Shown here: piece after piece, positions 33,868 through 42,262 of the stretch
Numbering within the stretch: position 1 is the first letter of the stretch
Layout: each line of letters opens with the position of its first letter
DNA from: an uncultured Rhodobacter sp.
GTDB taxonomy: Bacteria > Pseudomonadota > Alphaproteobacteria > Rhodobacterales > Rhodobacteraceae
Direction: 5' to 3'
Length of the DNA stretch: 64,000 bases
Assembly: GCA_945952585.1 (NCBI GenBank)
Contig: CAMFII010000005.1
Location: forward strand, 184,170-248,169
Made by a program: the position numbers and the translations under genes
The notes under the pieces: model-generated
The model's database searches: none
The model's input: the letters and a program-made list of their open reading frames with translations, nothing else
Told to the model about the DNA's origin: nothing

Positions 33868-34740
33868 TCAGGCGGTGATGAGCCGGACGCCCGGGATGTC
33901 CGCGATACGCTCCATGTCGCGGTCGTAGCCTTCGGTCAGGCGTTCCACATAGGCCTCAGTCCAGCCCGGAAGGTCGACTTCGGTCTCGACCTGCTCGGGC
34001 AGGGCAAAGCGTTGCAGATAGCCGGCGACCGCGCGCCGCCGCGCCTCGACATCGGCGGGCGGGATCGTCCCGAGATGGGCCTTGAGGCGGGTAAAGCCGC
34101 GCGGGGTCATGATCGTCGCCAGGAAATCATCGGCGCCTTCCAGGACCGTGCCTGGCGCGTGGCCAGAGATCACCTGCAAGAGTTCCGGCCAGATCAGGGG
34201 CGAATCCTCGTCGCACCAGACGGTCAGCGGCACCTCGGGATTGACCGAGCGGATGCGGGCGATCAGCTCTGACCAGCGCAGCGCCAGGGGATCGGTGCCC
34301 TCGACGACATCCTCGTAGCTGCGGTCCTTCTGCCGGGCGACCATGGCGGGCAGGAAGCCTGCGGGGTTGCGGATGGCCAGAAAGAACTCTGTCTCGATCT
34401 GCGGGAAGATGCGGGTCAGGGCGCGCAGCCGCTCGGGGCCGTTGGGATAAAGGCTGCGGCGCAGCGCCCATTGCGGAAAGGCCATGAAGCTGTCCCAGGA
34501 GAGGACCATGCGTTTGGCCGCATCCGCTTCCATGATCTGCTCAAGCAGGCTGGCCTGCATCGCTTCGTCGGCGAATTCGCCCTTCAACTGCACCATGGCG
34601 TCCCGCAGGGCGACCCGATAGCGCGAGGGGCCGGGCACGAGGATCCCCTGTTCGGACAGGGGGCCGCGGTTCTTCAGCAGGCAGCGGAGAAGCTTTTCCT
34701 CGTCGGTGCAATGGGCGCCGATGTGGTAGGCGATGCGCAT
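33868..34740 (-). CDS. Conserved hypothetical protein, possibly sulfotransferase-like
   Basis: 290 residues starting MRIAYHIGAHCTDEEKLLRC, with ILVPGPSRYR, FFLAIRNPAGFLPAMVARQK and a C-terminal helical part. The N-terminal G-A-H-C-T-D pattern and the 'IRNP' segment recall nucleotide/sulfotransferase-like P-loop folds, but no firm family was recognised. Such proteins often sit with surface-modification genes; here it is isolated upstream of tRNA-Thr. Confidence 0.75.
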   Translation of the reverse strand: MRIAYHIGAHCTDEEKLLRCLLKNRGPLSEQGILVPGPSRYRVALRDAMVQLKGEFADEAMQASLLEQIMEADAAKRMVLSWDSFMAFPQWALRRSLYPNGPERLRALTRIFPQIETEFFLAIRNPAGFLPAMVARQKDRSYEDVVEGTDPLALRWSELIARIRSVNPEVPLTVWCDEDSPLIWPELLQVISGHAPGTVLEGADDFLATIMTPRGFTRLKAHLGTIPPADVEARRRAVAGYLQRFALPEQVETEVDLPGWTEAYVERLTEGYDRDMERIADIPGVRLITA

Positions 34741-34924
34741 CGGTTGTCTGCTCGTCCTGCTGTCGGTCTTCGGGGTCTCGTCTGCGGCCGCGTCCTTGGC
34801 CCGGCCCCGCTAAACCTGACTATAGGGGCTTTTGTGAAGGGGGAAACGCCTTTCCTGAACCGCCGCTTTCCGCCGCCGAGGCGTTTCAGACCTCCGATCC
34901 GGGCCGCAGCCCGACTTCAGCCAC

Positions 34925-34953
34925 TTGCGCGGCGCTGCCCCGGACGCTATCCA
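34925..34953 (+). promoter_or_regulatory. Possible tRNA-Thr promoter
   Basis: TTGCGC (34925-34930) and TATCCA (34948-34953) are separated by 17 bp and end 12 bp before the tRNA. The match to -35/-10 is weak. Confidence 0.35.
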
Positions 34954-34965
34954 ATCCCCGCGTGC

Positions 34966-35041
34966 GCCCCTATAGCTCAGCTGGTAGAGCATCTGATTTG
35001 TAATCAGGGGGTCGGGGGTTCAAGTCCCTCTGGGGGCACCA
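34966..35041 (+). tRNA. tRNA-Thr (anticodon TGT), CCA encoded
   Basis: A 76-nt cloverleaf: acceptor GCCCCTA pairs with TGGGGGC (one G-T pair), D arm GCTC/GAGC with AGCTGGTA loop, anticodon stem TCTGA/TCAGG with loop TTTGTAA (anticodon TGT at 34999-35001), T arm GGGGG-TTCAAGT-CCCTC, discriminator A and genomic CCA at 35039-35041. It reads ACA codons. Confidence 0.97.
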
Positions 35042-35489
35042 TAACTCATAGTAAAATTTGTCCAAATCACTGCGTTAGGTGCGGGGTTCGTTCAGCGTTC
35101 CATCCCGCAATCCACGCTTTGGCAAATACTCTGCATACCCGCCCAAGTGTGAGCCACGCATTTTGAAGTTCTCCCACTGCCCTGTCCGGAGTTCCGAACG
35201 TCGCACCCGACCGAAACTTCATACCTCGATCGAACACCGCCTGTTGCCCGTCGAGGCAAAAGGGTCAGCTTGCTTCGGGCGAGAGAAGGGAGAAGAAACA
35301 CAAGCACTCCCAGCCTGGATCATCGCCAAACAACTGTTCGAAGACATAATAAGTTCCAAGATCGCAATGCGAAGACCTGAACGAGACTTGGAAGACGCTC
35401 TGGTTTGCGGCTTCGCGGAACTGACAACCTCTTTGTCGTCTACTCCTCGGTTCTGCCTGGGCTGACTGCCGGTCCGATCCATGCCGCCG
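35042..35489. other. Gene-poor, lower-GC segment downstream of tRNA-Thr
   Basis: 448 bp with visibly lower GC than the flanks. An open frame at 35079-35465 and several on the other strand exist, but none has a convincing ribosome site or recognisable protein. It contains no repeat of the tRNA 3' end that I can see. It could be decayed coding sequence or a scar of past integration at the tRNA gene. Confidence 0.5.
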
Positions 35490-37847
35490 TCATGCCTTCC
35501 GTCGCCCGGGCGATAAATGGAGCGCCTTGGCCGCGATGCTGGCGGCGTCGATGCCGAAATGCCGATAGAGATCCCCGATCGTGCCGGTCTGGCCGAAATG
35601 CTCGCCCCCCAGAGACACAGTCCGGTGTCCATGCACACCGCCAAGCCAGGCAAGGGTGGCCGGATGGCCGTCGATCACGGTCACGATCTGGCAATGAGCC
35701 GGCAGGCCTTCCAGAAGGGTTTCGACCTGCGCCCGGGCATCGGAGCTGCCGCTGGCGCGTGCTCTCTGCGCTGCAGTCCAGCCGGCATTGAGCCGGTCGG
35801 CCGATGTGACCGCGAGGACCCCCACATCGCGCCGGGCCTCGGCGATCAGGCCGGCGGCGGCCATGACCTCTGGCGCGACGACACCCTGATAGGCCAGCAC
35901 GATCTCGCAATTCGGCCCCGGCGGGCGCAGCCAGTATCCGCCGCCGATCACGCCCGCGCGGAACGCCTCATCCGATCGCACGCCGACCTGTTCGATGGGG
36001 TTGGTGGACAGCCGCAAATAGACCGCGCCGCCAGTGCTGTCCCGCAGCCAGGTCCGCGGGTCTTCGGCCTTGTCGCCATCCCGTTGCAGATAGTCGAAGG
36101 CCCAGGACAGGATCGCGGCCAGTTCATCGGCGAAGGCCGGCTCGAAGGCGGCCAGACCGTCCTGGCTCATCCCGATGAGCGGCGCGGCTATCGACTGGTG
36201 CGCGCCCCCCTCGGGCGCCAGCGTCACGCCAGAGGGTGTGCCGACGATGATGAACCGGGCATCCTGGTAGCAGGCGTAGTTCAGCGCATCGAGGCCGCGC
36301 GATACGAAAGGGTCGTAGACGGTGCCGATCGGGATCAGGCGACGGCCGAACAGGGAATGGGCCAGTCCCGCCGCGCCGAGCCACAGGAACAGGTTCATCT
36401 CGGCGATGCCCAGTTCCATATGCTGACCCTCGGGGGCGAAGTCCCATTTCGCGGTCGAGGAGATCTTTTCGGTCCGGAACACATCCTCGATCACCTCGCG
36501 CGCAAAGAGCTTCCGGCGGTTCACCCAGGGACCGAGGCTGGTCGTTCCGGTCACATCCGGCGAGGCGGTGACGATCCTGTCGACCATGTCCCCGCCTGCA
36601 CGGGCCAGATTGTCGAGGATCTTGCCGAACGCGGCCTGCGTCGAGATCTCGCGTTCGGTCTCGACGGAAATCATGGGCGCCCGAAGGACTTGGTCGTTCC
36701 GGCGTCGCGGGCCCCGCGCGAAGAAGGGCACCCGGGCGAGATAGGCCTCAAAATCCGCGACATCCTCGACCGTGGCGAAGCGGTCCCATTCCTCGCCCGG
36801 CGGAACGCCCATGTGCTGCTGCCACTCTGCCATCTGCGCCTTGGTCATCAGGCCGCCATGGTTGTCCTTGTGCCCGGCAATGGGCGTGCCCCAGCCCTTG
36901 ATCGTGTAGGCGAGGAAACAGGTCGGCCGGTCCGAGGTCACAGAAGCGAAGGCTTCGGCCATCGAAGCGACGCAGTTGCCGCCGAGGTTCTCCATCAGTT
37001 CGGCAATCTCGGCATCGGAGCGGCGGTCGAGCAGAGCGGTGACCGCGCCCTGATCGCCAAGGTCTTCCATCAGCCGCTTGCGCCAGACCGCGCCACCCAT
37101 GAAAGTCAGCGCCGCATAGTCCTGGTTCGGGCAGGCGTCGATCCAGTGACGCAGCGCCTCGCCCCCGGCTTCGGCGAAGGCGGCGCGTTGCAGGATGCCG
37201 TATTTGACCTTCACCACATCCCAGCCGAAGGCGTCGAAGATCTTCTCGATGCGTTGCCACAGCCCTTCGCGCACGACGCCGTCCAGCGACTGCCGGTTAT
37301 AGTCGATCACCCACCAGACGTTGCGCACATTGTGCTTCCAGCCTTCCTGCAGCGCCTCGTAGATATTACCTTCGTCCAGTTCGGCATCGCCCATCAGGGC
37401 CACCATGCGCCCCGGAACAACGTCCTGCCCCCAGTCCTTGGCCCGGATGTAATCCTGCACCAACGAGGCGAAGGCAGTGATCGCGACCCCGAGGCCAACC
37501 GAGCCGGTCGAGAAATCGACGTCATCCACGTCCTTGGTCCGCGACGGGTAGGATTGCGCGCCGCCAAATCCGCGAAAGTTTTCAATCTTTGCCCGGTCGA
37601 GATTGCCCATCAGATAGTGCATGGCATGGAAGAGCGGCGCGGCATGCGGCTTGACCGCGACGCGGTCCTCGGGCCGGAGCGCCGAGAAATAAAGCGCCGT
37701 CATGATCGACACCATCGAGGCGGACGAGGCCTGATGCCCGCCGATCTTGATCTGGTCGACCTTGGGACGCAGGTGGTTCGCAAAATGGATCATCCAATGC
37801 GACAGCCACAGCAGCCGCTGTTCGACGGTTTTCAGGTGATCGGACAT
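35490..37847 (-). CDS. Transketolase-like 2-oxo acid dehydrogenase E1 (AceE/MdeB-like)
   Basis: 785 residues with the homodimeric E1 layout: substrate-side HxxSSASMV (GGHQASSASMVSIMTALYF), the TPP-binding GDAELDEGNIYEALQ...IDYNRQSLD segment near residue 150-190, and the pyrimidine-domain helix EGQHMELGIAEMNLFLWLGA. MdeB of Pseudomonas, a 2-oxobutyrate E1, has this design and also sits beside an Lrp-type regulator. No E2 or E3 gene is adjacent, so it would borrow them or work as a decarboxylase. The divergent Lrp start is 114 bp away. Confidence 0.85.
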   Translation of the reverse strand: MSDHLKTVEQRLLWLSHWMIHFANHLRPKVDQIKIGGHQASSASMVSIMTALYFSALRPEDRVAVKPHAAPLFHAMHYLMGNLDRAKIENFRGFGGAQSYPSRTKDVDDVDFSTGSVGLGVAITAFASLVQDYIRAKDWGQDVVPGRMVALMGDAELDEGNIYEALQEGWKHNVRNVWWVIDYNRQSLDGVVREGLWQRIEKIFDAFGWDVVKVKYGILQRAAFAEAGGEALRHWIDACPNQDYAALTFMGGAVWRKRLMEDLGDQGAVTALLDRRSDAEIAELMENLGGNCVASMAEAFASVTSDRPTCFLAYTIKGWGTPIAGHKDNHGGLMTKAQMAEWQQHMGVPPGEEWDRFATVEDVADFEAYLARVPFFARGPRRRNDQVLRAPMISVETEREISTQAAFGKILDNLARAGGDMVDRIVTASPDVTGTTSLGPWVNRRKLFAREVIEDVFRTEKISSTAKWDFAPEGQHMELGIAEMNLFLWLGAAGLAHSLFGRRLIPIGTVYDPFVSRGLDALNYACYQDARFIIVGTPSGVTLAPEGGAHQSIAAPLIGMSQDGLAAFEPAFADELAAILSWAFDYLQRDGDKAEDPRTWLRDSTGGAVYLRLSTNPIEQVGVRSDEAFRAGVIGGGYWLRPPGPNCEIVLAYQGVVAPEVMAAAGLIAEARRDVGVLAVTSADRLNAGWTAAQRARASGSSDARAQVETLLEGLPAHCQIVTVIDGHPATLAWLGGVHGHRTVSLGGEHFGQTGTIGDLYRHFGIDAASIAAKALHLSPGRRKA

Positions 37848-37961
37848 TCCAGCCTCCCCGGTCTGAAGGGTGACTCTAGCTTCGATCTGAGGGTGAAGCT
37901 TGCCAAAGACCTCTCAACTGCGTCTCATGTTGAAGGATTCGACTAAGCTCATGGGGACTGA

Positions 37962-38432
37962 TTGCAGAAAATCACCAATCTGGATGGGATCGACCGGCGG
38001 ATCGTGCGCGCCCTGCGGGAAGACGGGCGAATCTCGCTTCTCGACCTTGCGGCATCGGTGGGCCTTAGTCCGACGCCGATCGCGCGCCGCGTCCGTCGGC
38101 TTGAAGAGGCCGGAATCATCACAGGCTATGCCGCGCTGATCGACGAGACGGCCCTGGGGTTTGGCGTGTCGGTCTTCGTGTCGATCAAGCTCGACCGTCA
38201 GGTGGACGACGCCCTGGTGACCTTCGAGAAGGCCATCGCCGAATTTCCGGAGGTCGTGGATTGCTGGCTGATGACGGGCAACCGCGACTACCTGCTGCGG
38301 GTCGCGACCGAGGGGCTGGCCCAGTTCGAGCAGTTCCTGGTTGGCCGGATGAGCAAGGTGCCGGGCATTGCCTCGATGGAAAGCTCGATCCCGTTGCGCC
38401 GGGTCAAGGGCGGGATCGCCCGGACGGAGTAG
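37962..38432 (+). CDS. Lrp/AsnC family regulator
   Basis: 156 residues: HTH in LDGIDRRIVRALREDGRISL and VGLSPTPIARRVRRLEEAGII, then the RAM ligand domain (VSVFVSIKLDR ... VVDCWLMTGNRDYLLRV). Translation appears to begin at TTG 37962, with GGGGA upstream; no in-frame ATG or GTG fits. It is divergent from the MdeB/AceE-like E1 and is likely its amino-acid-responsive regulator. Confidence 0.87.
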   Translation: MQKITNLDGIDRRIVRALREDGRISLLDLAASVGLSPTPIARRVRRLEEAGIITGYAALIDETALGFGVSVFVSIKLDRQVDDALVTFEKAIAEFPEVVDCWLMTGNRDYLLRVATEGLAQFEQFLVGRMSKVPGIASMESSIPLRRVKGGIARTE

Positions 38433-38465
38433 GGAGGGCGCCCAAACCGGGCGTCGGAGACCGGT

Positions 38466-39179
38466 TCAGGCGACTGTCGGCTGCGCCGCATCCTCGGGCG
38501 CGCTATACATTTGGGCGATCTTCGGGCCGAATCGCCGGGCAGTGAAGCCAATATCCAGGGCGATGTTGGCCCCGGCTCGTTGCGCGTTTCCTGCTTCCAG
38601 CGCCTGGATCACACGGGCATGGACACGTGTCCCATCCAGGAAATGGCGCTCGGCTCCGGGCACGCTGCGATAGGCCGCGCGCAGATAGGGGCCGGTGCGC
38701 AGCCAGAGACCCTGGATGATTTCGAACAACTGCGGCATCTCGGCAGCCGCGTAGATCGTGAAGTGGAAGGTCTTGTTGGAATCGAGCAGCGCCTCGACAT
38801 CCTTGTCATGGACGGCCGCCTTCATCCGCTCGTTCACCTCGGTAAGGCGCGAGATCAGGGCAGGCGTAACCTTTTGCGCGGCATAGCGTGTTGCCATCGA
38901 CTCGATCGCCATGCGGATGCGGATCAACTCGCCGAACATCACCAGGTTGAAGGGCGCGACGGCAATGCTGCGGTTGGCCTGCTGGACCAGCGCCTTCTCG
39001 GCGACCAGCCGGCGCAGAGCCTCGCGCACGGGCATCGAGCTTGTCCCGAGCGAAGCGGCGACCGTCCGGATCGTCAGTACCTCGCCGGGTACGAAGTCCC
39101 CTTGCGAGATCGCCTCGCGCAGCCGGGAATAGACCCGCTCGTGAAGGGTACTCAGATCGACTGGCGAAAGCTTGTCCAT
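38466..39179 (-). CDS. GntR family regulator, FCD domain
   Basis: 237 residues: winged HTH (LHERVYSRLREAISQGDFVPG, TVAASLGTSSMPVREALRRL) and an all-helical FCD ligand domain (about 85-215) with His residues of the metal site (NKTFHFTIY, HFLDGTRVHARVIQAL). It is divergent from the ABC transporter operon; the shared gap carries GTGAT-N5-ATCAC, repeated near 48212 in the same cluster, so this is the best candidate cluster repressor. Confidence 0.9.
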   Translation of the reverse strand: MDKLSPVDLSTLHERVYSRLREAISQGDFVPGEVLTIRTVAASLGTSSMPVREALRRLVAEKALVQQANRSIAVAPFNLVMFGELIRIRMAIESMATRYAAQKVTPALISRLTEVNERMKAAVHDKDVEALLDSNKTFHFTIYAAAEMPQLFEIIQGLWLRTGPYLRAAYRSVPGAERHFLDGTRVHARVIQALEAGNAQRAGANIALDIGFTARRFGPKIAQMYSAPEDAAQPTVA

Positions 39180-39278
39180 GGCACCGGCTCAATTCTCTAC
39201 TCTCGATCTCGCGGAATACACCCGGACGACCGTTCGGGCAAACTAGCGTCCCTTGGGGCGGTTTGGAATAGTTTTATG

Positions 39279-39332
39279 TGTGATCACGCATCACAGATAA
39301 AACTTGACAGGTCAGAGGCTGACCGCTGTATT
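39279..39332 (+). promoter_or_regulatory. Operator and sigma-70 promoter of the ABC transporter operon
   Basis: TGTGAT-CACGC-ATCACA (39279-39295) is a perfect inverted repeat just upstream of -35 TTGACA (39304-39309). After a 17-bp spacer comes TGTATT (39327-39332) as -10. The spacer itself contains a second perfect inverted repeat GGTCAG-AGG-CTGACC (39310-39324), a natural repressor site. Confidence 0.8.
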
Positions 39333-39354
39333 GAACCTGCTGTTAGGAGGCAGC

Positions 39355-39396
39355 ATGGGAGCCGGCCACCAGCCGGTTACCGGGAGAAACGCTTGA
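39355..39396 (+). CDS. Putative 13-aa leader peptide
   Basis: ATG-...-TGA encoding MGAGHQPVTGRNA, with a perfect AGGAGG at 39345-39350, four bases before the ATG. It lies at the start of a roughly 200-nt leader, soon after the predicted transcription start. A hairpin (CGACCTC-TCT-GAGGTCG, 39411-39427) follows. Could regulate the operon by translation-coupled folding; it may also be chance. Confidence 0.4.
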   Translation: MGAGHQPVTGRNA

Positions 39397-39536
39397 TAGC
39401 GCTGGCGGAACGACCTCTCTGAGGTCGCAGGGTGCGGCTTGTCCGCGCTCCTGGAGCCTTCGTCGCTGCACTCCGGGTGACTGCAAACGGCCGAACGGAG
39501 GAAACCGGTCTGCGACCGACAAATAGGGAGCGAGGA

Positions 39537-40658
39537 ATGAAGCAAATTCTGAAGAATGCCAGCAAGGCGTTGGGGCTAGCCCTTGCCGTTGGTGCCGTCG
39601 CCGCCCCGGCCGTGGCCGAGGGCAAGCACAAGATCTTCCTGAGCATGAGCTATATCGGGAACGACTGGCAGGCCGAGGCCGCCAACATGTTGAAGGCAAT
39701 GGCTGAATCGCCCGCCTATGCCGACAAGGTCGATCTTCAGGTGCAGGTTGCCGGCCCGAACGCCCAGAAGCAGATCCAGCAGATCAACTCGATGGTGCAG
39801 GCCGGGGCAGAGGCGATCATCGTCTATCCGATCTCGCCCACCGCGCTGAACGCCGCGGTGAAGAACGCCTGCGCCAAGGGCGTGACGGTCATCGCCTATG
39901 ACTCCATCATCGAAGAGCCCTGCGCCTACAACGTCCATATCGACCAGAAAGCCTGGGGCGAGAAATCCGCTCAGTGGCTGGTGGACCAGCTTGGTGGCAA
40001 GGGCCGCGTGGTGATGATCACAGGCGTGCCCGGCACGACAGTGGACTCGCTGCGCAACGAAGGCGCCAAGGCGGTCTTCGCAGCAAACCCGGGCATCGAG
40101 GTTGTCGCCGAAGCCAACGGCATGTGGAGCCAGGCCGTCGCGCGCACCGAACTGTCGAAGATCGTGGCCACCCGTCCGTGGGACGAAATCGATGGCGTCT
40201 GGATGCAGGCCGGCTGCTATACGGCGAACTCGATGCAGTCCGAGGCAGGCATCCCGGATGACAAGCTCCGTCCCTGCGCCGGCGAGGCATCGAACGGTGG
40301 CCGTATCCAGATGCTGCCGGTCGGCACCGAGGTCGACGGCGCGAACGGCACCTATCGTCCGATGGGCGCCAAACGCTGGTCGTCCGGCTCGCAGAACTTC
40401 ACGGGTGCCCTGGCGCTGAAACTCGCCGTGAAGAAGCTCGAAGGCGGCGAGATCCCGGCGCTGACCGACGTGCCGCAGAACATCGTCACCAACGAGACCG
40501 TCAAGCTTTGCCAGGAAGGCAGCTGGAAGGAGATGTCGGAAGGCTGCAATGTGTTCCAGCCCTCGATCATCCCGAACCCCGGCTGGTTCGCGTCGATCTA
40601 CTCGGAACTGACGCCCGAGGTCGGTCTGCAGGCAGCCCTGATCGGCCAACCCGAATAA
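39537..40658 (+). CDS. CUT2-type sugar ABC transporter substrate-binding protein
   Basis: Periplasmic RbsB-like protein (Peripla_BP_4), 373 residues: signal peptide MKQILKNASKALGLALAVGA...AVA, then KIFLSMSYIGNDWQAEAANM, VDLQVQVAGPNAQKQIQQI, AIIVYPISPTALNAAV. Four cysteines in the mature chain may form disulfides. GGGAGCGAGGA precedes the ATG; longer frame to 39432 is rejected. It leads the operon with ATPase, fused permease, dehydrogenase and BKACE. The ligand is unknown. Confidence 0.92.
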   Translation: MKQILKNASKALGLALAVGAVAAPAVAEGKHKIFLSMSYIGNDWQAEAANMLKAMAESPAYADKVDLQVQVAGPNAQKQIQQINSMVQAGAEAIIVYPISPTALNAAVKNACAKGVTVIAYDSIIEEPCAYNVHIDQKAWGEKSAQWLVDQLGGKGRVVMITGVPGTTVDSLRNEGAKAVFAANPGIEVVAEANGMWSQAVARTELSKIVATRPWDEIDGVWMQAGCYTANSMQSEAGIPDDKLRPCAGEASNGGRIQMLPVGTEVDGANGTYRPMGAKRWSSGSQNFTGALALKLAVKKLEGGEIPALTDVPQNIVTNETVKLCQEGSWKEMSEGCNVFQPSIIPNPGWFASIYSELTPEVGLQAALIGQPE

Positions 40659-40665
40659 TCAAGAC

Positions 40666-40696
40666 CGCCGGTCGGCCCCTTTCGGGCGGACCGGCG
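40666..40696 (+). other. Hairpin between binding-protein and ATPase genes
   Basis: Stem CGCCGGTC / GACCGGCG (8 bp) with an internal CCC/GGG pairing and no T-run, in the 61-bp gap. Such hairpins often protect the upstream mRNA so that more binding protein than ATPase is made. Confidence 0.55.
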
Positions 40697-40719
40697 CATG
40701 ATGCAGGCAGGGAAATTCC

Positions 40720-42261
40720 ATGACACAGGCATCTGCCATTTCGGTCGCGGGCGTCCGCAAGGCCTATGGGCCGACCGTCGCGCTTGACGACGTGACGGTC
40801 GAGATCCGGCAGGGCACCGTCCATGCGCTTCTGGGCGAGAACGGCGCGGGCAAGTCGACCCTGGTCAAGATGCTGTCCGGTCTTGTCACACCCGACCACG
40901 GCGAGATCGCAATCCTCGGCCAGAAGGTCGACCTGCATTCGCCGCTCGCGGCGCAGCGGCTGGGCGTTCAGACGGCCTTTCAGGAAATGACGCTGCTGCG
41001 GAACCTGACGGTGCTGGACAACATGCTGATCCCGCGTTCCCCGGTGGGGCCGGTCGGCATGATCCGCCGTGCCAGCGCCCGCCGCGATGTTGTCCGCCAT
41101 TTCGACGAGCTTGGCCTGCACGGCTTCGACCTGGACGACGAGATCGGCGAGCTTGACCTTGCGGTGCGCCAGAAGATCGAGATCGCGCGCGCCGTCTATC
41201 GCAAGCCGAAGGTGCTTCTGCTTGATGAGCCGACTTCGGCGCTCTCCGGCCCCGATGTCGACTGGATGGGCGAGGTGATCCGCCGCGAACGCGACCGCGG
41301 CACGACCGTCATCTTCATCTCGCACCGCCTGCGCGAGGTACGCGACTATTGCGACGAACTGACCATCCTGCGCGGCGGCAAGCACATCGCGACCGGCCAT
41401 GTGAAGGACTATGCCGACGAGGACGTGGTTCGCATGATCGCCGGGCGGTCGCTGATCCATTCCTTCCCGCCGCGCACCGCCGTGACGCATCAGGTCGGGG
41501 CCGAGGTGCTCGGCGCCCGCAATGCCGGCACCGACGGGAAGCTGCGGGATGCCAGTTTCTCCTTGCGCGCGGGAGAGATCCTCGGGGTTGCCGGGTTGCA
41601 GGGCATGGGCCAGCTCGACCTGTTCCTGGCGGTTTTCGGCGACCGTCCGCTGAAGCGCGGCCATCTCGTCGTCAATGGCGAGAAGGTGGTCTTCACCAGC
41701 TCGCGCGATGCGATCTCTGCCCGGATCGGCATCAGCCTTGTCCCGGAAGAGCGCAAGACCGAAGGCCTGTTCCTGCGCCTGAGCGGAACGCACAACGCCA
41801 CCATCCCGATCGTCGACCGCTTCACGCGCTTCGGCCTGATCGACCGCGAGGTTGAATCAGATGCCGTGCGCCGGGTTTTCCGGCAGGTGAACGTCGCCGA
41901 ACGCGCCGAATGGATGCCAGCCGAGTCCTTCTCTGGCGGGAACCAGCAAAAGATCGCCATCGCCAAATGGTTGCTGACCGAGGCGCGGGTGCTCTTGGTG
42001 TACGACCCGACCCGCGGCATCGACGTGGGAACCAAGAACGAGATCTACCAGCTTCTGCGCAGCTATGCCGAGGCGGGGGGGGCGGTCCTGTTCTACTCGA
42101 CCGAGATCCCCGAACTCGTTCACCTCTCCGACAGGACACTGGTCTTCTATTCCGGGGCCATCGCGGCGGAATTGTCGGGCGACGAGCTGACCGAAGAGAA
42201 CATCTTGGCCGCAGCCCTGGGTTCGACGCCGTCGCGCGCGGCGGAAAGACTGGCGGTCTGA
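40720..42261 (+). CDS. CUT2-type sugar ABC transporter ATPase (RbsA-like)
   Basis: 513 residues with two ATPase halves. The first has Walker A GENGAGKST near residue 40 and Walker B LLLDEPTSAL; the signature loop is altered (GELDLAVRQKIEIARA). The second half has a degenerate Walker A (VAGLQGMGQLDL) and signature SGGNQQKIAIAKWL, as usual for this class. It lies one base before the fused permease start. Confidence 0.93.
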   Translation: MTQASAISVAGVRKAYGPTVALDDVTVEIRQGTVHALLGENGAGKSTLVKMLSGLVTPDHGEIAILGQKVDLHSPLAAQRLGVQTAFQEMTLLRNLTVLDNMLIPRSPVGPVGMIRRASARRDVVRHFDELGLHGFDLDDEIGELDLAVRQKIEIARAVYRKPKVLLLDEPTSALSGPDVDWMGEVIRRERDRGTTVIFISHRLREVRDYCDELTILRGGKHIATGHVKDYADEDVVRMIAGRSLIHSFPPRTAVTHQVGAEVLGARNAGTDGKLRDASFSLRAGEILGVAGLQGMGQLDLFLAVFGDRPLKRGHLVVNGEKVVFTSSRDAISARIGISLVPEERKTEGLFLRLSGTHNATIPIVDRFTRFGLIDREVESDAVRRVFRQVNVAERAEWMPAESFSGGNQQKIAIAKWLLTEARVLLVYDPTRGIDVGTKNEIYQLLRSYAEAGGAVLFYSTEIPELVHLSDRTLVFYSGAIAAELSGDELTEENILAAALGSTPSRAAERLAV

Positions 42262-42262
42262 A

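Noticed and set aside
34810..34992. 60-codon minus-strand frame overlapping tRNA-Thr
   Set aside because: Overlaps a well-folded tRNA gene and encodes a basic low-quality sequence.
35079..35465. 128-codon frame after tRNA-Thr
   Set aside because: No ribosome site, no recognisable domain, and unusual composition; kept only as part of the gene-poor segment.
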